From positions 496,001 to 560,000 of the forward strand of contig NZ_JAIOUB010000002.1 of assembly GCF_019931215.1 (NCBI RefSeq): DNA of 64,000 bases. The letters are read 5' to 3'. A model generated the notes under the pieces. The model had not been told where the DNA came from and did not search any database. It was given only the letters and a program-made list of their open reading frames with translations. Position numbers and translations under genes: made by a program. How positions within the stretch are numbered: the stretch's first letter is position 1; each line of letters starts with the position of its first letter. Positions 1 to 9,208 of the stretch are shown piece by piece. Source of the DNA: Alcanivorax limicola (lineage in GTDB: Bacteria; Pseudomonadota; Gammaproteobacteria; Pseudomonadales; Alcanivoracaceae).

Positions 1-317
<317 letters not shown>

Positions 318-2813
318 CTAAAAAGGCAGTTTCAGTTTCGGTTCGATACTTTGCAGTTCTGTGCGGAACAGGGCAACGATGCGTTGCAGTGCTGCCTTGT
401 CGCGGCCTTCGAAGCGCGCGGTCAGCGCCGGTGTGGTGTTGGAGGCACGCACCAGGCCCCAGCCGTCCTCAAAGTCTACGCGCAGACCGTCCAGTGTGGA
501 GATATTGCCGTCGGCAAAGGCGGCCTGTCGTGCAATCAGGCGCTCCACCAGCGCAAATTTGCTCTGCTCGCTGGCGGGGATCAGCAGCTCGGGTGTGGTG
601 ACGCCGGTGGTCAGGCGGTCGAACAGCACATCGGCGCTGTGGCTCTCCAGGGCCAGAATTTCCAGCAACCGGGCAGCGGCGTAAAGCGCATCGTCAAAGC
701 CGTACCAGCGATCGGCAAAGAACATGTGACCGCTCATCTCGCCTGCCAGTGGTGCGCCGGTCTCACGCATGCGGGCTTTCATCAGGGCGTGCCCGGATTT
801 GCCCATCAGGGGCCGACCGCCCATGCGGCTGATCAGTTTGGCGAGTTCGCGACTGCACTTCACATCAAACAGGATGTCGGCGCCGGGTGAGCGGGACAAC
901 AGGTCCCGCGCAAACAGCATCAACAATCTGTCGGGCCAGATGATCTCGCCCTTGGGTGTCACGATGCCGAGGCGGTCGCCGTCACCGTCGAAGGCGATGC
1001 CGATGTCCGCGTTATGCTGCGTCACCGCCTGAATCAATGCATGCAGGTTTTCCGGGCGGCTCGGGTCCGGGTGATGATTGGGGAAGTGGCCGTCGACCTC
1101 GGCGAACAAGGGCATGACCTCGCAGCCCAGGCTGCGAAACAACTGGGGCGCCATGGCGCCAGTGATGCCATTGCCGCAATCGATCACGACCTTTAATGGC
1201 CGTGCCAGGGCGATGTCTTCGGCCAGGGCATGCTGGTAGCGCTCGCGGATATCGCGCTGGTCGGCGCGCCCCTGGCCCTCACTGAAGCGCGCTTCGGTAA
1301 TCCGCTGGTACAGATTGCGGATGCGTTCGCCGCTGAGGGTTTCGCCGCCGATAACCACCTTGACGCCATTGTAGGTTGATGGGTTGTGGCTGCCTGTGAC
1401 GACGACGCCGGATTGTACGTCCATCACCGCCGTGCCGTAGTACAGCACCGGTGTCGGCACGGCGCCGATGTCGATCACGTCGCGGCCGCTGGCGAGCAGG
1501 CCTTTTGTCAGCGCCTCCGTCAGTTCGTCGGAAGAGGTGCGGCCATCCCGCGCCACCAGCAGTGTCTGCTGGCCGGCGTCGCCCGCCTCTGAGCCAATGG
1601 CGCGGCCAATCAGCGTCATGATCTCGGTGTTGAGCGTCTTGCCGACGATGCCGCGAATGTCGTACTCGCGGAAGATTTCTTCCGGCACCTGGATCTGTGG
1701 CGTGGCCTCAGGCGTGCCGTCCTCGATCAACAGACTGGTATCTTCCTCCACCAGGATGTCCATGAACGCATCCATGGGCGCCGCCGGTCGGGGGCGGCCG
1801 CCGCCGCTGCGGGGATTGGCCTGACTGGCTGCGCGCTTGTCGAGGGCGGCCCTGGCCTCGGCGAGGGCGCTGAAGGCAAACCGGGGTGAACCCTGGGTGT
1901 TGAGCAGGCTGGCGTCGCGGGTGATGCGATGCCCGATGTCACGAATGATCATCACGACGGCAGCCAGCAACAGCACCAGTGCGGTCCCGGCCAGAATCAG
2001 GAACAGGGTGCGCGATGTGTTGATCGGTGCGGGCAGGCCGCGATAGGTCAGGGTCAGGTCGCCACTGGCGCGCCGCGTCGCCAGGGCGTCACCGGAGGGC
2101 TGGCCGATGGATATCAGAACGGTGCTGTTGTCATCCTGGCGAATTTCGATGCCGCCACCGTTCAGGGTGATGCGTCGCAGTTGCGAGGCCAGGGTGTCGA
2201 AGGTCTGTTCCATCAGTACAACGCCCAGCGCATTGCCGCTGCCGTCGTCCGCGGTGCGAGCCGCCAGCAGACGCAGTGGCGAGCCCGGGAGCAGCACCAT
2301 GGGGGGTATCGGGTTGTCCCGGGCCTGCTTGACCATGTCCCGCGCGCTGAATGAAAGCGCATGGGTGCTCTGTGAGTCCTGATGGGCAACCAGTGTGATG
2401 CGCGTATGGGGCAGCTGCTGGCTCAAGCGCAGCGCCGTGGTGTCCGGGTCACCGTTTGCGAAAGCCTGCCGCACCGTATGGCTGTCGACCAGCGCCGCCA
2501 GCTGTGCTTCGCTGAGGGCCATCTGCTGATTGATCAGCGCGGCGGGTTGTTGCAGCAGCGTTTCCGCCAGTGACACGCTGCGCTGTGTCTGCTCCGGGCC
2601 GTACAGCAACCAGGCGCTGGCTGCCGTCATGGCGCCCAGGATGACGAGTACGCTCACCGTGGCGGCGACAAGATGTTGTGTGAGGCCGCCGGTTACCGGT
2701 GGGGCCGAGTTGCGAGGGGCGGCTTTTTTGCTGCCCTTGCTTTTCTTCTTGTCGTCGGGGGCCCGGTCCGGTTTTTCCGGCTTCTTGCGGGCCGCCTTGT
2801 CTTTTTTGCTCAT
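318..2813 (-). CDS. algC: Phosphomannomutase/phosphoglucomutase with membrane-anchored N-terminal extension
   Basis: Interconverts mannose/glucose 6- and 1-phosphates for LPS and exopolysaccharide precursors. The C-terminal ~455 residues are a full alpha-D-phosphohexomutase: it opens with IFREYDIRGIVG (about 379-391), carries the phosphoserine loop TGSHNP (473-478), the Mg loop DGDGDR (609-614), the sugar-binding loop GEMSGH (691-696) and the phosphate loop RASNTTPALTARFEG near the end. The first ~375 residues are extra compared with the ~460-residue P. aeruginosa AlgC: a Lys-rich cytoplasmic head (1-36), a membrane helix (about 47-71), a probable periplasmic domain, a second membrane helix (about 268-292) and a low-complexity linker. 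The topology predicts a cytoplasmic catalytic domain tethered to the inner membrane. The function of the sensor-like N-terminal part is unknown to me. Confidence 0.93.
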   Translation of the reverse strand: MSKKDKAARKKPEKPDRAPDDKKKSKGSKKAAPRNSAPPVTGGLTQHLVAATVSVLVILGAMTAASAWLLYGPEQTQRSVSLAETLLQQPAALINQQMALSEAQLAALVDSHTVRQAFANGDPDTTALRLSQQLPHTRITLVAHQDSQSTHALSFSARDMVKQARDNPIPPMVLLPGSPLRLLAARTADDGSGNALGVVLMEQTFDTLASQLRRITLNGGGIEIRQDDNSTVLISIGQPSGDALATRRASGDLTLTYRGLPAPINTSRTLFLILAGTALVLLLAAVVMIIRDIGHRITRDASLLNTQGSPRFAFSALAEARAALDKRAASQANPRSGGGRPRPAAPMDAFMDILVEEDTSLLIEDGTPEATPQIQVPEEIFREYDIRGIVGKTLNTEIMTLIGRAIGSEAGDAGQQTLLVARDGRTSSDELTEALTKGLLASGRDVIDIGAVPTPVLYYGTAVMDVQSGVVVTGSHNPSTYNGVKVVIGGETLSGERIRNLYQRITEARFSEGQGRADQRDIRERYQHALAEDIALARPLKVVIDCGNGITGAMAPQLFRSLGCEVMPLFAEVDGHFPNHHPDPSRPENLHALIQAVTQHNADIGIAFDGDGDRLGIVTPKGEIIWPDRLLMLFARDLLSRSPGADILFDVKCSRELAKLISRMGGRPLMGKSGHALMKARMRETGAPLAGEMSGHMFFADRWYGFDDALYAAARLLEILALESHSADVLFDRLTTGVTTPELLIPASEQSKFALVERLIARQAAFADGNISTLDGLRVDFEDGWGLVRASNTTPALTARFEGRDKAALQRIVALFRTELQSIEPKLKLPF

Positions 2814-2892
2814 GACTGTGTTCCCCCAGTAATGCCCCAGTAATGCCTTGCTATGCTTGGTGCCATGCTATTTGCGGCAGGTCGGCCGGGCG

Positions 2893-3342
2893 TCAGCGCC
2901 CGGTGTGACCAAAGCCGCCGCTGCCGCGCTCGCTGGTGTCAAATGTCTCCACTTGCTCCAGGGCAACCTGCATCACCGGCACAATGACCAGCTGCGCGAG
3001 GCGGTCGCCGGGTTCCAGCGTGAAGGCGGCGTGGCCCCGGTTCCAGCAAGACACCATCAGTTCGCCCTGGTAGTCCGAATCAATCAGACCGACGAGATTG
3101 CCCAGCACGATGCCGTGTTTATGGCCCAGCCCGGAGCGCGGCAGAATAAGACCCGCGTAACCCGGATCGGCAATGTGGATCGCCAGCCCGGTGGGAATCA
3201 GTACCGTCTGCCCTGGCTCGATGACCAGTGATGCCTCAACCATGGCGCGCAGATCAAGCCCGGCGGAGCCATCAGTGGCGTAGGCGGGTAACGGAAAGGT
3301 CTCGCCCAGAAGCGGATTGAGTACTTTGTATTGCAGTTTCAT
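2893..3342 (-). CDS. dut: Deoxyuridine 5'-triphosphate nucleotidohydrolase
   Basis: Hydrolyses dUTP to dUMP and pyrophosphate, keeping uracil out of DNA and feeding thymidylate synthesis. The 149-residue protein has the trimeric dUTPase motifs in order: AGLDLRA (motif 1), [11 protein letters not shown] (motif 2), [13 protein letters not shown] (motif 3 with the catalytic Asp), an [10 protein letters not shown] stretch (motif 4) and the C-terminal Gly-rich [11 protein letters not shown] (motif 5). Length is normal. It starts 5 bases after the coaBC stop, so it is almost certainly translated from the same mRNA. Confidence 0.97.
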   Translation of the reverse strand: MKLQYKVLNPLLGETFPLPAYATDGSAGLDLRAMVEASLVIEPGQTVLIPTGLAIHIADPGYAGLILPRSGLGHKHGIVLGNLVGLIDSDYQGELMVSCWNRGHAAFTLEPGDRLAQLVIVPVMQVALEQVETFDTSERGSGGFGHTGR

Positions 3343-3347
3343 TCAGG

Positions 3348-4547
3348 TCACCGCTTGTAGCGAATGGCGATCAGTTCGATCAGCTGTTTGGCAATCTGCC
3401 GTTTGGCGGCCAGCGGCAGTACCTTGTGTCCGCCCGGCCAGATTACGGTCAGCGCATTGTTATCACTGTTGAAGCCGACGTTCTCCCCCGAGACGTCGTT
3501 GGTGGCGATCATGTCCAGCTTCTTGTTCTCCAGCTTGGCCTGCGCATAGGTCATCACGTCGCGGGTTTCTGCGGCGAAACCGACAGTAAAGGGCCGTCGA
3601 TCGTGGGCAGAGACGGAGGCGACGATGTCCCGGTTCTTGACCAGCGTGAGGTGAATTTCCTCGGTGGATTTCTTGATCTTGTGATCTGCCGTGACGGTGG
3701 GCCGGTAATCGGCCACCGCTGCGGTGGCGATGAAGATGTCGCAGCCCTGATCCACCGCGCTGAGACAGGCATCAAACATCTCTTCGGCGCGGATCACGTC
3801 TGTGCGCTTGACCCGGGTCGGCGTCGGCAGGTTGACCGGCCCGCTGATCAGGGTCACGCGGGCGCCCGCTTCCGCTGCGGCCTCGGCGATGGCAAAGCCC
3901 ATTTTGCCGGAGCTCTGGTTGGTGATGTAGCGCACCGGATCAATGGCTTCCCGGGTGGGCCCGGCGTTGATCACCACATGCAGGCCGGTGAGCAGGTCGT
4001 GGTCGAAGACTTCGGCCGCCATCTGTGCAATCTCGGCGGGCTCGAGCATGCGGCCGGGGCCGACTTCGCCGCAGGCCTGGCTGCCGGAACCGGGGCCGAA
4101 CAGACGCACGCCCTTTTCCTGCAGGATCAGCAGGTTCTTCTGGGTGGCCGTGTCGGCCCACATCTGCTGGTTCATGGCGGGCGCCAGGGCAATCGGCGCG
4201 CCGGTGGCCAGGCACAGGGTGGTGAGCAGATCGTTGCCGTGGCCGTGGGCCATGCGCGCCATGAAATTGGCGGATGCTGGCGCAATCAGGACCAGATCGG
4301 CCCAGCGCGCCAGCTCGATATGCCCCATCGCCGCTTCGGCACGGGGGTCCAGCAGATCGGTATGTACCGGGTGCCCGGACAGGGCCTGCATGGTCAGCGG
4401 CGTGATGAACTCGCAGGCGCCAGCGGTCATGACCACGCGCACTTCAGCCCCGGCATCCTGCAGGCGGCGGACCAGATCGGCACTCTTGTAGGCGGCAATC
4501 CCGCCCGTCACACCCAGCAGGATGCGTTTATTGACCAGTCGTTCCAT
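3348..4547 (-). CDS. coaBC: Bifunctional phosphopantothenoylcysteine decarboxylase / phosphopantothenate-cysteine ligase
   Basis: Carries out two consecutive steps of coenzyme A synthesis. The 399-residue product begins [20 protein letters not shown], with the flavin-binding Gly-rich start of the CoaC half; APAMNQQMW is the CoaC active-site loop, and [19 protein letters not shown] marks the start of the CoaB ligase half (about residue 190). I chose the ATG at 4547: upstream in-frame codons would add 107 residues that run antisense into radC and do not resemble CoaBC, and the chosen length matches the E. coli protein (about 406). It is divergent from radC across about 110 bases. Confidence 0.95.
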   Translation of the reverse strand: MERLVNKRILLGVTGGIAAYKSADLVRRLQDAGAEVRVVMTAGACEFITPLTMQALSGHPVHTDLLDPRAEAAMGHIELARWADLVLIAPASANFMARMAHGHGNDLLTTLCLATGAPIALAPAMNQQMWADTATQKNLLILQEKGVRLFGPGSGSQACGEVGPGRMLEPAEIAQMAAEVFDHDLLTGLHVVINAGPTREAIDPVRYITNQSSGKMGFAIAEAAAEAGARVTLISGPVNLPTPTRVKRTDVIRAEEMFDACLSAVDQGCDIFIATAAVADYRPTVTADHKIKKSTEEIHLTLVKNRDIVASVSAHDRRPFTVGFAAETRDVMTYAQAKLENKKLDMIATNDVSGENVGFNSDNNALTVIWPGGHKVLPLAAKRQIAKQLIELIAIRYKR

Positions 4548-4658
4548 AGTGCTTATTGTCTCCGATACTGCGCCACGGAAGGCGCCAAGAGTAGCACCGT
4601 TAGGCGGTGGAGTAACTGCCCACTCCTGCGGGCGATTAACTGACACAAGGAATGTGCC

Positions 4659-5339
4659 ATGTCGATTCATGCCTGGCCCGAGAGCCAGCGCCCTCGCGAA
4701 AAACTGCTGGCCCGTGGCGCCGACAAACTCAGCGATGCTGAACTGCTTGCCCTGTTCCTGGGCTCCGGTCTGGCGGGATGCAATGCGGTGGAGACGGCGC
4801 GTCGCGTCCTGCATGACGCTGGTGGACTGCGCGCCTTGCTGGAAATGCCGCCGCCCCGCCAGCGTCAACTACCGGGTATCGGCCCTGCCCGGCAGGCGCT
4901 GCTGAGTGCGTCACTGGAGCTGGGGCGCCGCTATCTGGGCGAGCCCCTGACCCGTGGCAAGGCCCTGACACAGCCCGCAGATGCCGCCCAGTATCTGAAT
5001 GCCTGCCTGCGGGGCCATCGGCACGAGGTGTTTGCCTGTCTGTTCCTGGACAACAAGCACCGGATGCTGGCGTATGAGGAGATCTTTCATGGGACCATCG
5101 ACAGCGCCGCCGTCTATCCCAGGGAGGTGCTGCGCCGCGCGATGGTGCACAATGCTGCAGCGGTGATATTGGCCCACAACCACCCTTCGGGTGTGGCGGA
5201 GCCCAGCGAAGCCGATCGCAGTATTACGGAGAAGCTGATCCGGACGCTGGATATGGTGGATGTCCGGGTGCTGGATCATCTGATCATCGGAGATGGCATC
5301 TGGACGTCGTTGCGGGAGCGTGACTGGCCGGTTTGCTGA
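4659..5339 (+). CDS. radC: RadC-family JAMM-domain protein
   Basis: Member of the RadC (MPN+/JAMM) family; its real biochemical role in bacteria is unsettled. The 226-residue protein has an N-terminal helix-hairpin-helix-like part ([19 protein letters not shown], about 65-83) and a C-terminal JAMM domain with zinc-ligand pattern H173-x-H175...D186 in [15 protein letters not shown]. Start is the ATG at 4659, preceded by CAAGGA. Position between coaBC (divergent) and rpmB is the same as in E. coli and Pseudomonas. Confidence 0.93.
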   Translation: MSIHAWPESQRPREKLLARGADKLSDAELLALFLGSGLAGCNAVETARRVLHDAGGLRALLEMPPPRQRQLPGIGPARQALLSASLELGRRYLGEPLTRGKALTQPADAAQYLNACLRGHRHEVFACLFLDNKHRMLAYEEIFHGTIDSAAVYPREVLRRAMVHNAAAVILAHNHPSGVAEPSEADRSITEKLIRTLDMVDVRVLDHLIIGDGIWTSLRERDWPVC

Positions 5340-5387
5340 GAAGGACCGGTTTTTTGGGCCGGTTTGGCCTTATTTGGGCGGATAACC

Positions 5388-5416
5388 TTGCCTGAGGCGG
5401 CGGCCTCTGGTATAAA
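5388..5416 (+). promoter_or_regulatory. Sigma-70 promoter for rpmB-rpmG
   Basis: A -35 box TTGCCT (5388-5393) and a -10 box TATAAA (5411-5416) are separated by 17 bases, and lie about 70 bases before the rpmB start. Both hexamers match consensus in 4-5 of 6 positions with ideal spacing. It overlaps no coding sequence. Confidence 0.72.
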
Positions 5417-5488
5417 TCGCCGCCTTATTCCGCAGTGGGGCCGAGTTATGCCTGCCGCTGCGAGCACACGATTCTCTGGAGCACGATC

Positions 5489-5725
5489 ATGTCCAAGGTT
5501 TGCCAGGTTACCGGTAAGCGCCCCATTACGGGTAACAACGTATCGCACGCCAACAACAAGACGAAGCGTCGTTTCGAGCCGAATCTGCACTACCACCGTT
5601 TCTGGGTGGAAGCAGAGAAGCGCTTCGTGCGGCTGCGGGTGTCAGCCAAGGGCATGCGGATCATTGATAAAGTCGGTATCGACAAAGTGTTGGCGGACGT
5701 TCGCGCCAGCGGCCAGAAAGTCTGA
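5489..5725 (+). CDS. rpmB: 50S ribosomal protein L28
   Basis: Large-subunit ribosomal protein. The 78-residue protein [20 protein letters not shown]... has the typical L28 N-terminus, the [12 protein letters not shown] basic segment and normal length. The start at 5489 is chosen over an upstream in-frame ATG at 5435, which would add 18 unrelated residues. It is followed after 14 bases by rpmG, the usual pair. Confidence 0.97.
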   Translation: MSKVCQVTGKRPITGNNVSHANNKTKRRFEPNLHYHRFWVEAEKRFVRLRVSAKGMRIIDKVGIDKVLADVRASGQKV

Positions 5726-5739
5726 CGGAGGCCTGAGTC

Positions 5740-5910
5740 ATGGCGGGTAAAGCAGTTCGCGAGAAGATCAAGCTCGTGTCCAGTGCGGGCACAGGGCACT
5801 ACTACACCACCACCAAGAACAAGCGGAATCATCCCGAGAAAATCGAGACCCGCAAGTACGATCCGGTGGTGCGTCAGCACGTCGCCTACAAGGAAGCCAA
5901 GATCAAGTAA
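5740..5910 (+). CDS. rpmG: 50S ribosomal protein L33
   Basis: A 56-residue protein, [20 protein letters not shown]..., ending [17 protein letters not shown], matches L33. It has no cysteines, so it is the zinc-independent (C-minus) form. Preceded by ACGGAGG as ribosome binding site and followed by an intrinsic terminator 27 bases after the stop. Confidence 0.96.
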   Translation: MAGKAVREKIKLVSSAGTGHYYTTTKNKRNHPEKIETRKYDPVVRQHVAYKEAKIK

Positions 5911-5936
5911 GTTCTGATCTGTCTGGCAACCCCTGA

Positions 5937-5961
5937 AAACCCGGCTTCGGCCGGGTTTTTT
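5937..5961 (+). terminator. Intrinsic terminator after rpmBG
   Basis: AAACCCGGC, loop TTCG, GCCGGGTTTTTT: an 8-9 bp GC stem with a stable tetraloop and a six-T run, 27 bases after the rpmG stop. This is a textbook rho-independent terminator separating the ribosomal genes from the tad locus. Confidence 0.93.
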
Positions 5962-6242
5962 GTGCCTGGTGATCCAGCGAGCGCCGGCGGGAGGGCATAG
6001 AGAGGGGTGTTGGGTCGGAGGTAGCAGCAAGGACAGGCTTGACGGAACAGATTGTTGACAGGCGCCACTATGGGGTTAACGTAGACAAGAGTGAACGCTG
6101 GGTTGCCTGATGGCATCGAGCGCCACGATACAGTCACGTTTTGAAAACATAACGAAACTGTGAACTGCGTCGTGATTCTTTACACTGCTGGGTGCTTCTG
6201 ATAAAAACTGACTAGATGCCAACTACGAAAAAGGGGTTAGCC
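5962..6242. other. Intergenic region before the tad operon
   Basis: About 280 bases without a credible gene. It must hold the tad operon promoter. Candidates are a perfect TTGACA at 6055-6060 with a weak TAACGT at 6077-6082 (16-base spacing), and a TACACT at 6181-6186 with a poor -35. The stretch around 6130-6180 is noticeably more AT-rich than the surroundings. I see no clear regulator operator. Confidence 0.5.
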
Positions 6243-6467
6243 ATGGATAAGCAATCCGCACACGAGTCAAGACAGACGGACACTGTCTCAGCAGTGGCCA
6301 GCACTGCGGGACGTAAGTCCCAAAAAGGCGCGAGCGCTATCGAGTACGTCATGATCATCGCGGTGATCGTGATCGCCATTGCCCTGGCCTTCACACAGAC
6401 CGGACTGGGGCCTGCGGTAACGTCTGTGTTCACCGAAATGGGTGAACAGCTTGATACCGGGGATTAA
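6243..6467 (+). CDS. flp: Flp-family type IVb pilin
   Basis: Major subunit of the Tad/Flp pilus. The 74-residue prepilin has a 29-residue hydrophilic leader ending in Gly29, then A-S-A-I-E34-Y35 followed by a hydrophobic helix VMIIAVIVIAIALAF. This is the G|XXXXEY processing motif with Glu at +5 and the Flp-specific Tyr at +6. The ATG at 6243 is preferred over the in-frame ATG at 6216 because it follows AAGGGG at normal spacing. It is the first gene of the tad cluster. No prepilin peptidase (tadV/cpaA) is present in the window, so processing depends on a gene elsewhere. Confidence 0.93.
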   Translation: MDKQSAHESRQTDTVSAVASTAGRKSQKGASAIEYVMIIAVIVIAIALAFTQTGLGPAVTSVFTEMGEQLDTGD

Positions 6468-6980
6468 GTGCACACCGGGTGCCTCGTGCAGAGTGCATCT
6501 GTGAAGCGCGTCGCTGCGCCAGATCGGGCGCAGCAACAGCGGGGGGCCGTAGCATTGGAATTCGTGCTGCTGTTCCCGTTCTTTATCCTGGTAGTGCTCG
6601 GCGCGCTTTACTTCGCTTCTGCGTTCAACACGCAGCGTGGCCTGTTGTTTGCCGCCCAGAGCGGTGGCGATGCGGCGCTGCGGGTGGACCGCAGCCAGTT
6701 CACGCTCCCGGGTGAAGCCATCGCGTATATGGACCGGGTGCGGGCGGAAGCCTGCCCCGTGATCACGGCGGCGCTGCGCCGGCAATCGCGGGATGTGGCG
6801 GAGAAGCTGGGTGATTCGGCCTGTCCGGAAGAGGCGGCCGGTACCGATTTCGTCAGCATTTCCCTGGATACCGGGCAGCCCGCTATCCTGATTGTTATCG
6901 GCTATGAGCCGGACTGGCGGCCGCCGTTGCTGGGGCAATTTGTACCGAGCATTTCAGCCACGGCCTCCGTGCCTTTCTGA
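6468..6980 (+). CDS. TadE-like pseudopilin
   Basis: Probable minor pseudopilin of the Flp pilus. The 170-residue product (GTG start directly abutting the flp stop) carries RG26|AVALE31FVLLFPFFILVVLGAL, the TadE N-terminal signature: prepilin-type cleavage after Gly, Glu at +5, then a membrane helix (about 32-50). The remainder is a periplasmic domain with two cysteines (in EACPVI and SACPEE) that could pair. The start is uncertain: a GTG about 33 bases downstream would also leave the signature intact. Confidence 0.82.
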   Translation: MHTGCLVQSASVKRVAAPDRAQQQRGAVALEFVLLFPFFILVVLGALYFASAFNTQRGLLFAAQSGGDAALRVDRSQFTLPGEAIAYMDRVRAEACPVITAALRRQSRDVAEKLGDSACPEEAAGTDFVSISLDTGQPAILIVIGYEPDWRPPLLGQFVPSISATASVPF

Positions 6981-7119
6981 GGCGTTCGGGGTCTGGTGAA
7001 TCGCGGGGCCGGGTCAGCGGATGATAGAGGCTTGTCTGTCGGCGCAGATTCCGGCAGCGTTTCACATGAACAGGGATGATAATAATCGGCGTTGTTGAAA
7101 CCATGACGCCAGCGAGGGA

Positions 7120-8013
7120 ATGATGTCATCTTCAAGAGCTATCTATATGTTGCCGGCGCTGGTCCTCAGTGTACTGGCTATCGTGCTTGCCATTATCGGG
7201 TTGAGTCGGGAGCCGACGCCAGCGGAGCCTGAGGTGCTGCAGGTGGGCGATGCAACGCCGCAGGCCGAGCTTCTGCAGGAACGACATCGGTATTGGGCGC
7301 TGTCGCGATCCGTGGAGGCCGGTACGGCGCTCACCGAGGAGCAGCTTCTGGTGATGCGCTCTTCGCAGGCGATTCCGGGTGCGGTGAGTGCGGACGATGA
7401 GGCTGTCGGTCTGACGGTGCGCCGCAATGTGCGTGCCGGCGAAATTCTGTCTGGTCGTCATCTGGAAGCCGGTGGACCATTGGCCAACGCCCTGCTCCCT
7501 GGCTTTCGCGCCATCGCCATACCGGTTGATGATGTATCGGCTGTCGGCGGCTTGCTTGAGCCAGGCGATATGGTGGATGTCCTGGCGACGTTTCGCGCCG
7601 CAGAAGACCAGCGTGGTGATCCCACCGCCATGCTGCTGATGCGCGATGTGGAACTGCTGGCGATTGGCGGCCTCATGGATGCCGCCGACGCCGACCCGGC
7701 CAATCGCGATCGCCGTGGACGTGGCAATACGGCGGTGCTGGCGGTGCCGGAGAAAACGGTGTCGCGCTTGCTGCTGGCGGCGGCCAACGGGTCGCTGCGT
7801 CTCAGCGCGGTATCCGCGCAGGACATGGCCGACATGGCGGATATGGATGAGCGCATCGAGCGTGTCGCCGTGCAGCCTGGCGAAGGGTTGGTTCGCTATC
7901 GCGAGCTCTTCCCTGCGCCCCCTCCGCCGCCGCGGGCTGCGCCACGCCCTCGCGGCCATCAGGTGGAGATCATCGAGGGTTCGGAAACAAGGAGTGTCAA
8001 TGTACGCCCGTGA
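7120..8013 (+). CDS. cpaB: Flp pilus assembly protein CpaB/RcpC
   Basis: Periplasmic/outer-membrane-associated assembly factor of Tad pili. The 297-residue protein has an N-terminal membrane anchor (MLPALVLSVLAIVLAIIGL, about 10-28), then a SAF domain (about 60-125, from YWALSRSVEAGTALTEEQLL to VGLTVRRNVRAGEIL) and an RcpC-type region with IPVDDVSAVGGLLEPGDMVDVLATF. The end is proline-rich (PPPPPRAAPRPRG). Two adjacent ATGs (7120, 7123) are possible. Its 3' end overlaps the secretin gene by 14 bases. Confidence 0.9.
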   Translation: MMSSSRAIYMLPALVLSVLAIVLAIIGLSREPTPAEPEVLQVGDATPQAELLQERHRYWALSRSVEAGTALTEEQLLVMRSSQAIPGAVSADDEAVGLTVRRNVRAGEILSGRHLEAGGPLANALLPGFRAIAIPVDDVSAVGGLLEPGDMVDVLATFRAAEDQRGDPTAMLLMRDVELLAIGGLMDAADADPANRDRRGRGNTAVLAVPEKTVSRLLLAAANGSLRLSAVSAQDMADMADMDERIERVAVQPGEGLVRYRELFPAPPPPPRAAPRPRGHQVEIIEGSETRSVNVRP

Positions 8014-9187
8014 CCGCATTGCCCATAGCCATCGTCATGCCGCCTGGCTGGCCCCCCTGACAGTGCTGCTGGCGCTGTGTTACCCGGCGTTGCTGTCGGC
8101 CAGCGATGCCAGTGTGGATACGCTGCGCCTTGCCAGCGGCGAGCAACAGATACTGTTTTATCCCGACGGCATCAGCAAGGTTGCGACCTCTGCGCCGGAG
8201 GTGCTTGCCGTGACCGTCAGTCAGTCCCGTGAACTGGTGCTGACAGGCAAGGAGGCGGGCTCTGCGATTCTGTCGGTGTGGCCTCGTGGCGCGGATCGTC
8301 CCGAGCGCACCACCGTCGTGGTGTCGCCCACCAGCGGTGCCAGGATGCCCTTCGGCACGCAGGTGCAGACCGACATCCGTATCGTGGAAGTCAGCCGTAC
8401 GCAGCTCAATGCTGCCGGCATTTCCTATGGCAAGACGCGCGGTAGCAGCCAGTTCGGCGTTTCTGCGCCCGGCAGTAACTTTCTTCGCGCGCCGACGGAC
8501 GTGACGCCTCTGGGCGGTGACACGTTCAATATCTTCCGTATCGGGAACAGCAGCCTGACGGCCATCTCGGCACTGGAAGCCGGCGGCTTTGCCTACACGC
8601 TGGCGGAACCGAGCCTGACCAGTCTGAGCGGGCAGAATGCGACGTTCCTGTCCGGCGGGGAGTTCCCGGTGCCGACACGCAGCGACGTCTCCGGCACGCA
8701 GATCGAGTTCAAGGAGTTTGGTGTCGGTCTGGCGCTGACGCCGACGGTCATCAGTGCGGAGCAGATCATCTTGCGGGTGGCGCCGGAAGTCAGTGAGCTG
8801 GATTTCAGTGCCGGTATTGCCTCCGGTGGCGTGCAGGTGCCAGCGCTGCGCGTGCGCCGTTCCGAAACCACCGTGTCGCTCGCGCCGGGCGAAACGTTCA
8901 TCATCAGCGGGCTGGTAAGCCGCAACACCATCAACGCCAGTGATCGCCTCCCGGGGCTCGGCAACTTGCCGATTCTGGGCGCGTTTTTCCGGTCCAGCCG
9001 TATCGAACGGGAAGACAAGGAACTGATCATGCTGGTGACGCCTTACATCGTATCGCCGGCGGAGGTCGGCGCGCCGCCGCCTTCGTTGCCGGGGGCCGCT
9101 GAGGACGCCAGTAGCATGGGCTGGCTCGACATGATGCTGGAAACACAGCGCGGGTCGGCGCCGGTTCGACACGGACTAAGTTGGTAA
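8000..9187 (+). CDS. rcpA: Tad secretin (CpaC/RcpA family)
   Basis: Forms the outer-membrane channel for the Flp pilus. The 395-residue product has a signal peptide (hydrophobic APLTVLLALCYPALLSA), an N-terminal pilus-formation domain (ASGEQQILFYPDGISKVATS...ILSVWPRGADRPERTTVVV) and a C-terminal secretin domain with the hallmark stretches LAEPSLTSLSGQNATFLSGG, GVGLALTPTVI, and RLPGLGNLPILGAFFRS ending in ELIMLVTPYIV. I chose ATG 8000, preceded by AAGGAG, rather than a longer open frame upstream. It lies on the short side for CpaC. Confidence 0.92.
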   Translation: MYARDRIAHSHRHAAWLAPLTVLLALCYPALLSASDASVDTLRLASGEQQILFYPDGISKVATSAPEVLAVTVSQSRELVLTGKEAGSAILSVWPRGADRPERTTVVVSPTSGARMPFGTQVQTDIRIVEVSRTQLNAAGISYGKTRGSSQFGVSAPGSNFLRAPTDVTPLGGDTFNIFRIGNSSLTAISALEAGGFAYTLAEPSLTSLSGQNATFLSGGEFPVPTRSDVSGTQIEFKEFGVGLALTPTVISAEQIILRVAPEVSELDFSAGIASGGVQVPALRVRRSETTVSLAPGETFIISGLVSRNTINASDRLPGLGNLPILGAFFRSSRIEREDKELIMLVTPYIVSPAEVGAPPPSLPGAAEDASSMGWLDMMLETQRGSAPVRHGLSW

Positions 9188-9208
9188 TCGCCATGCAGGA
9201 CGATCCTT

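Noticed and set aside
3426-4643. A 405-codon open frame on the + strand opposite coaBC
   Set aside because: Shadow of coaBC, whose motifs are clear; no independent support.
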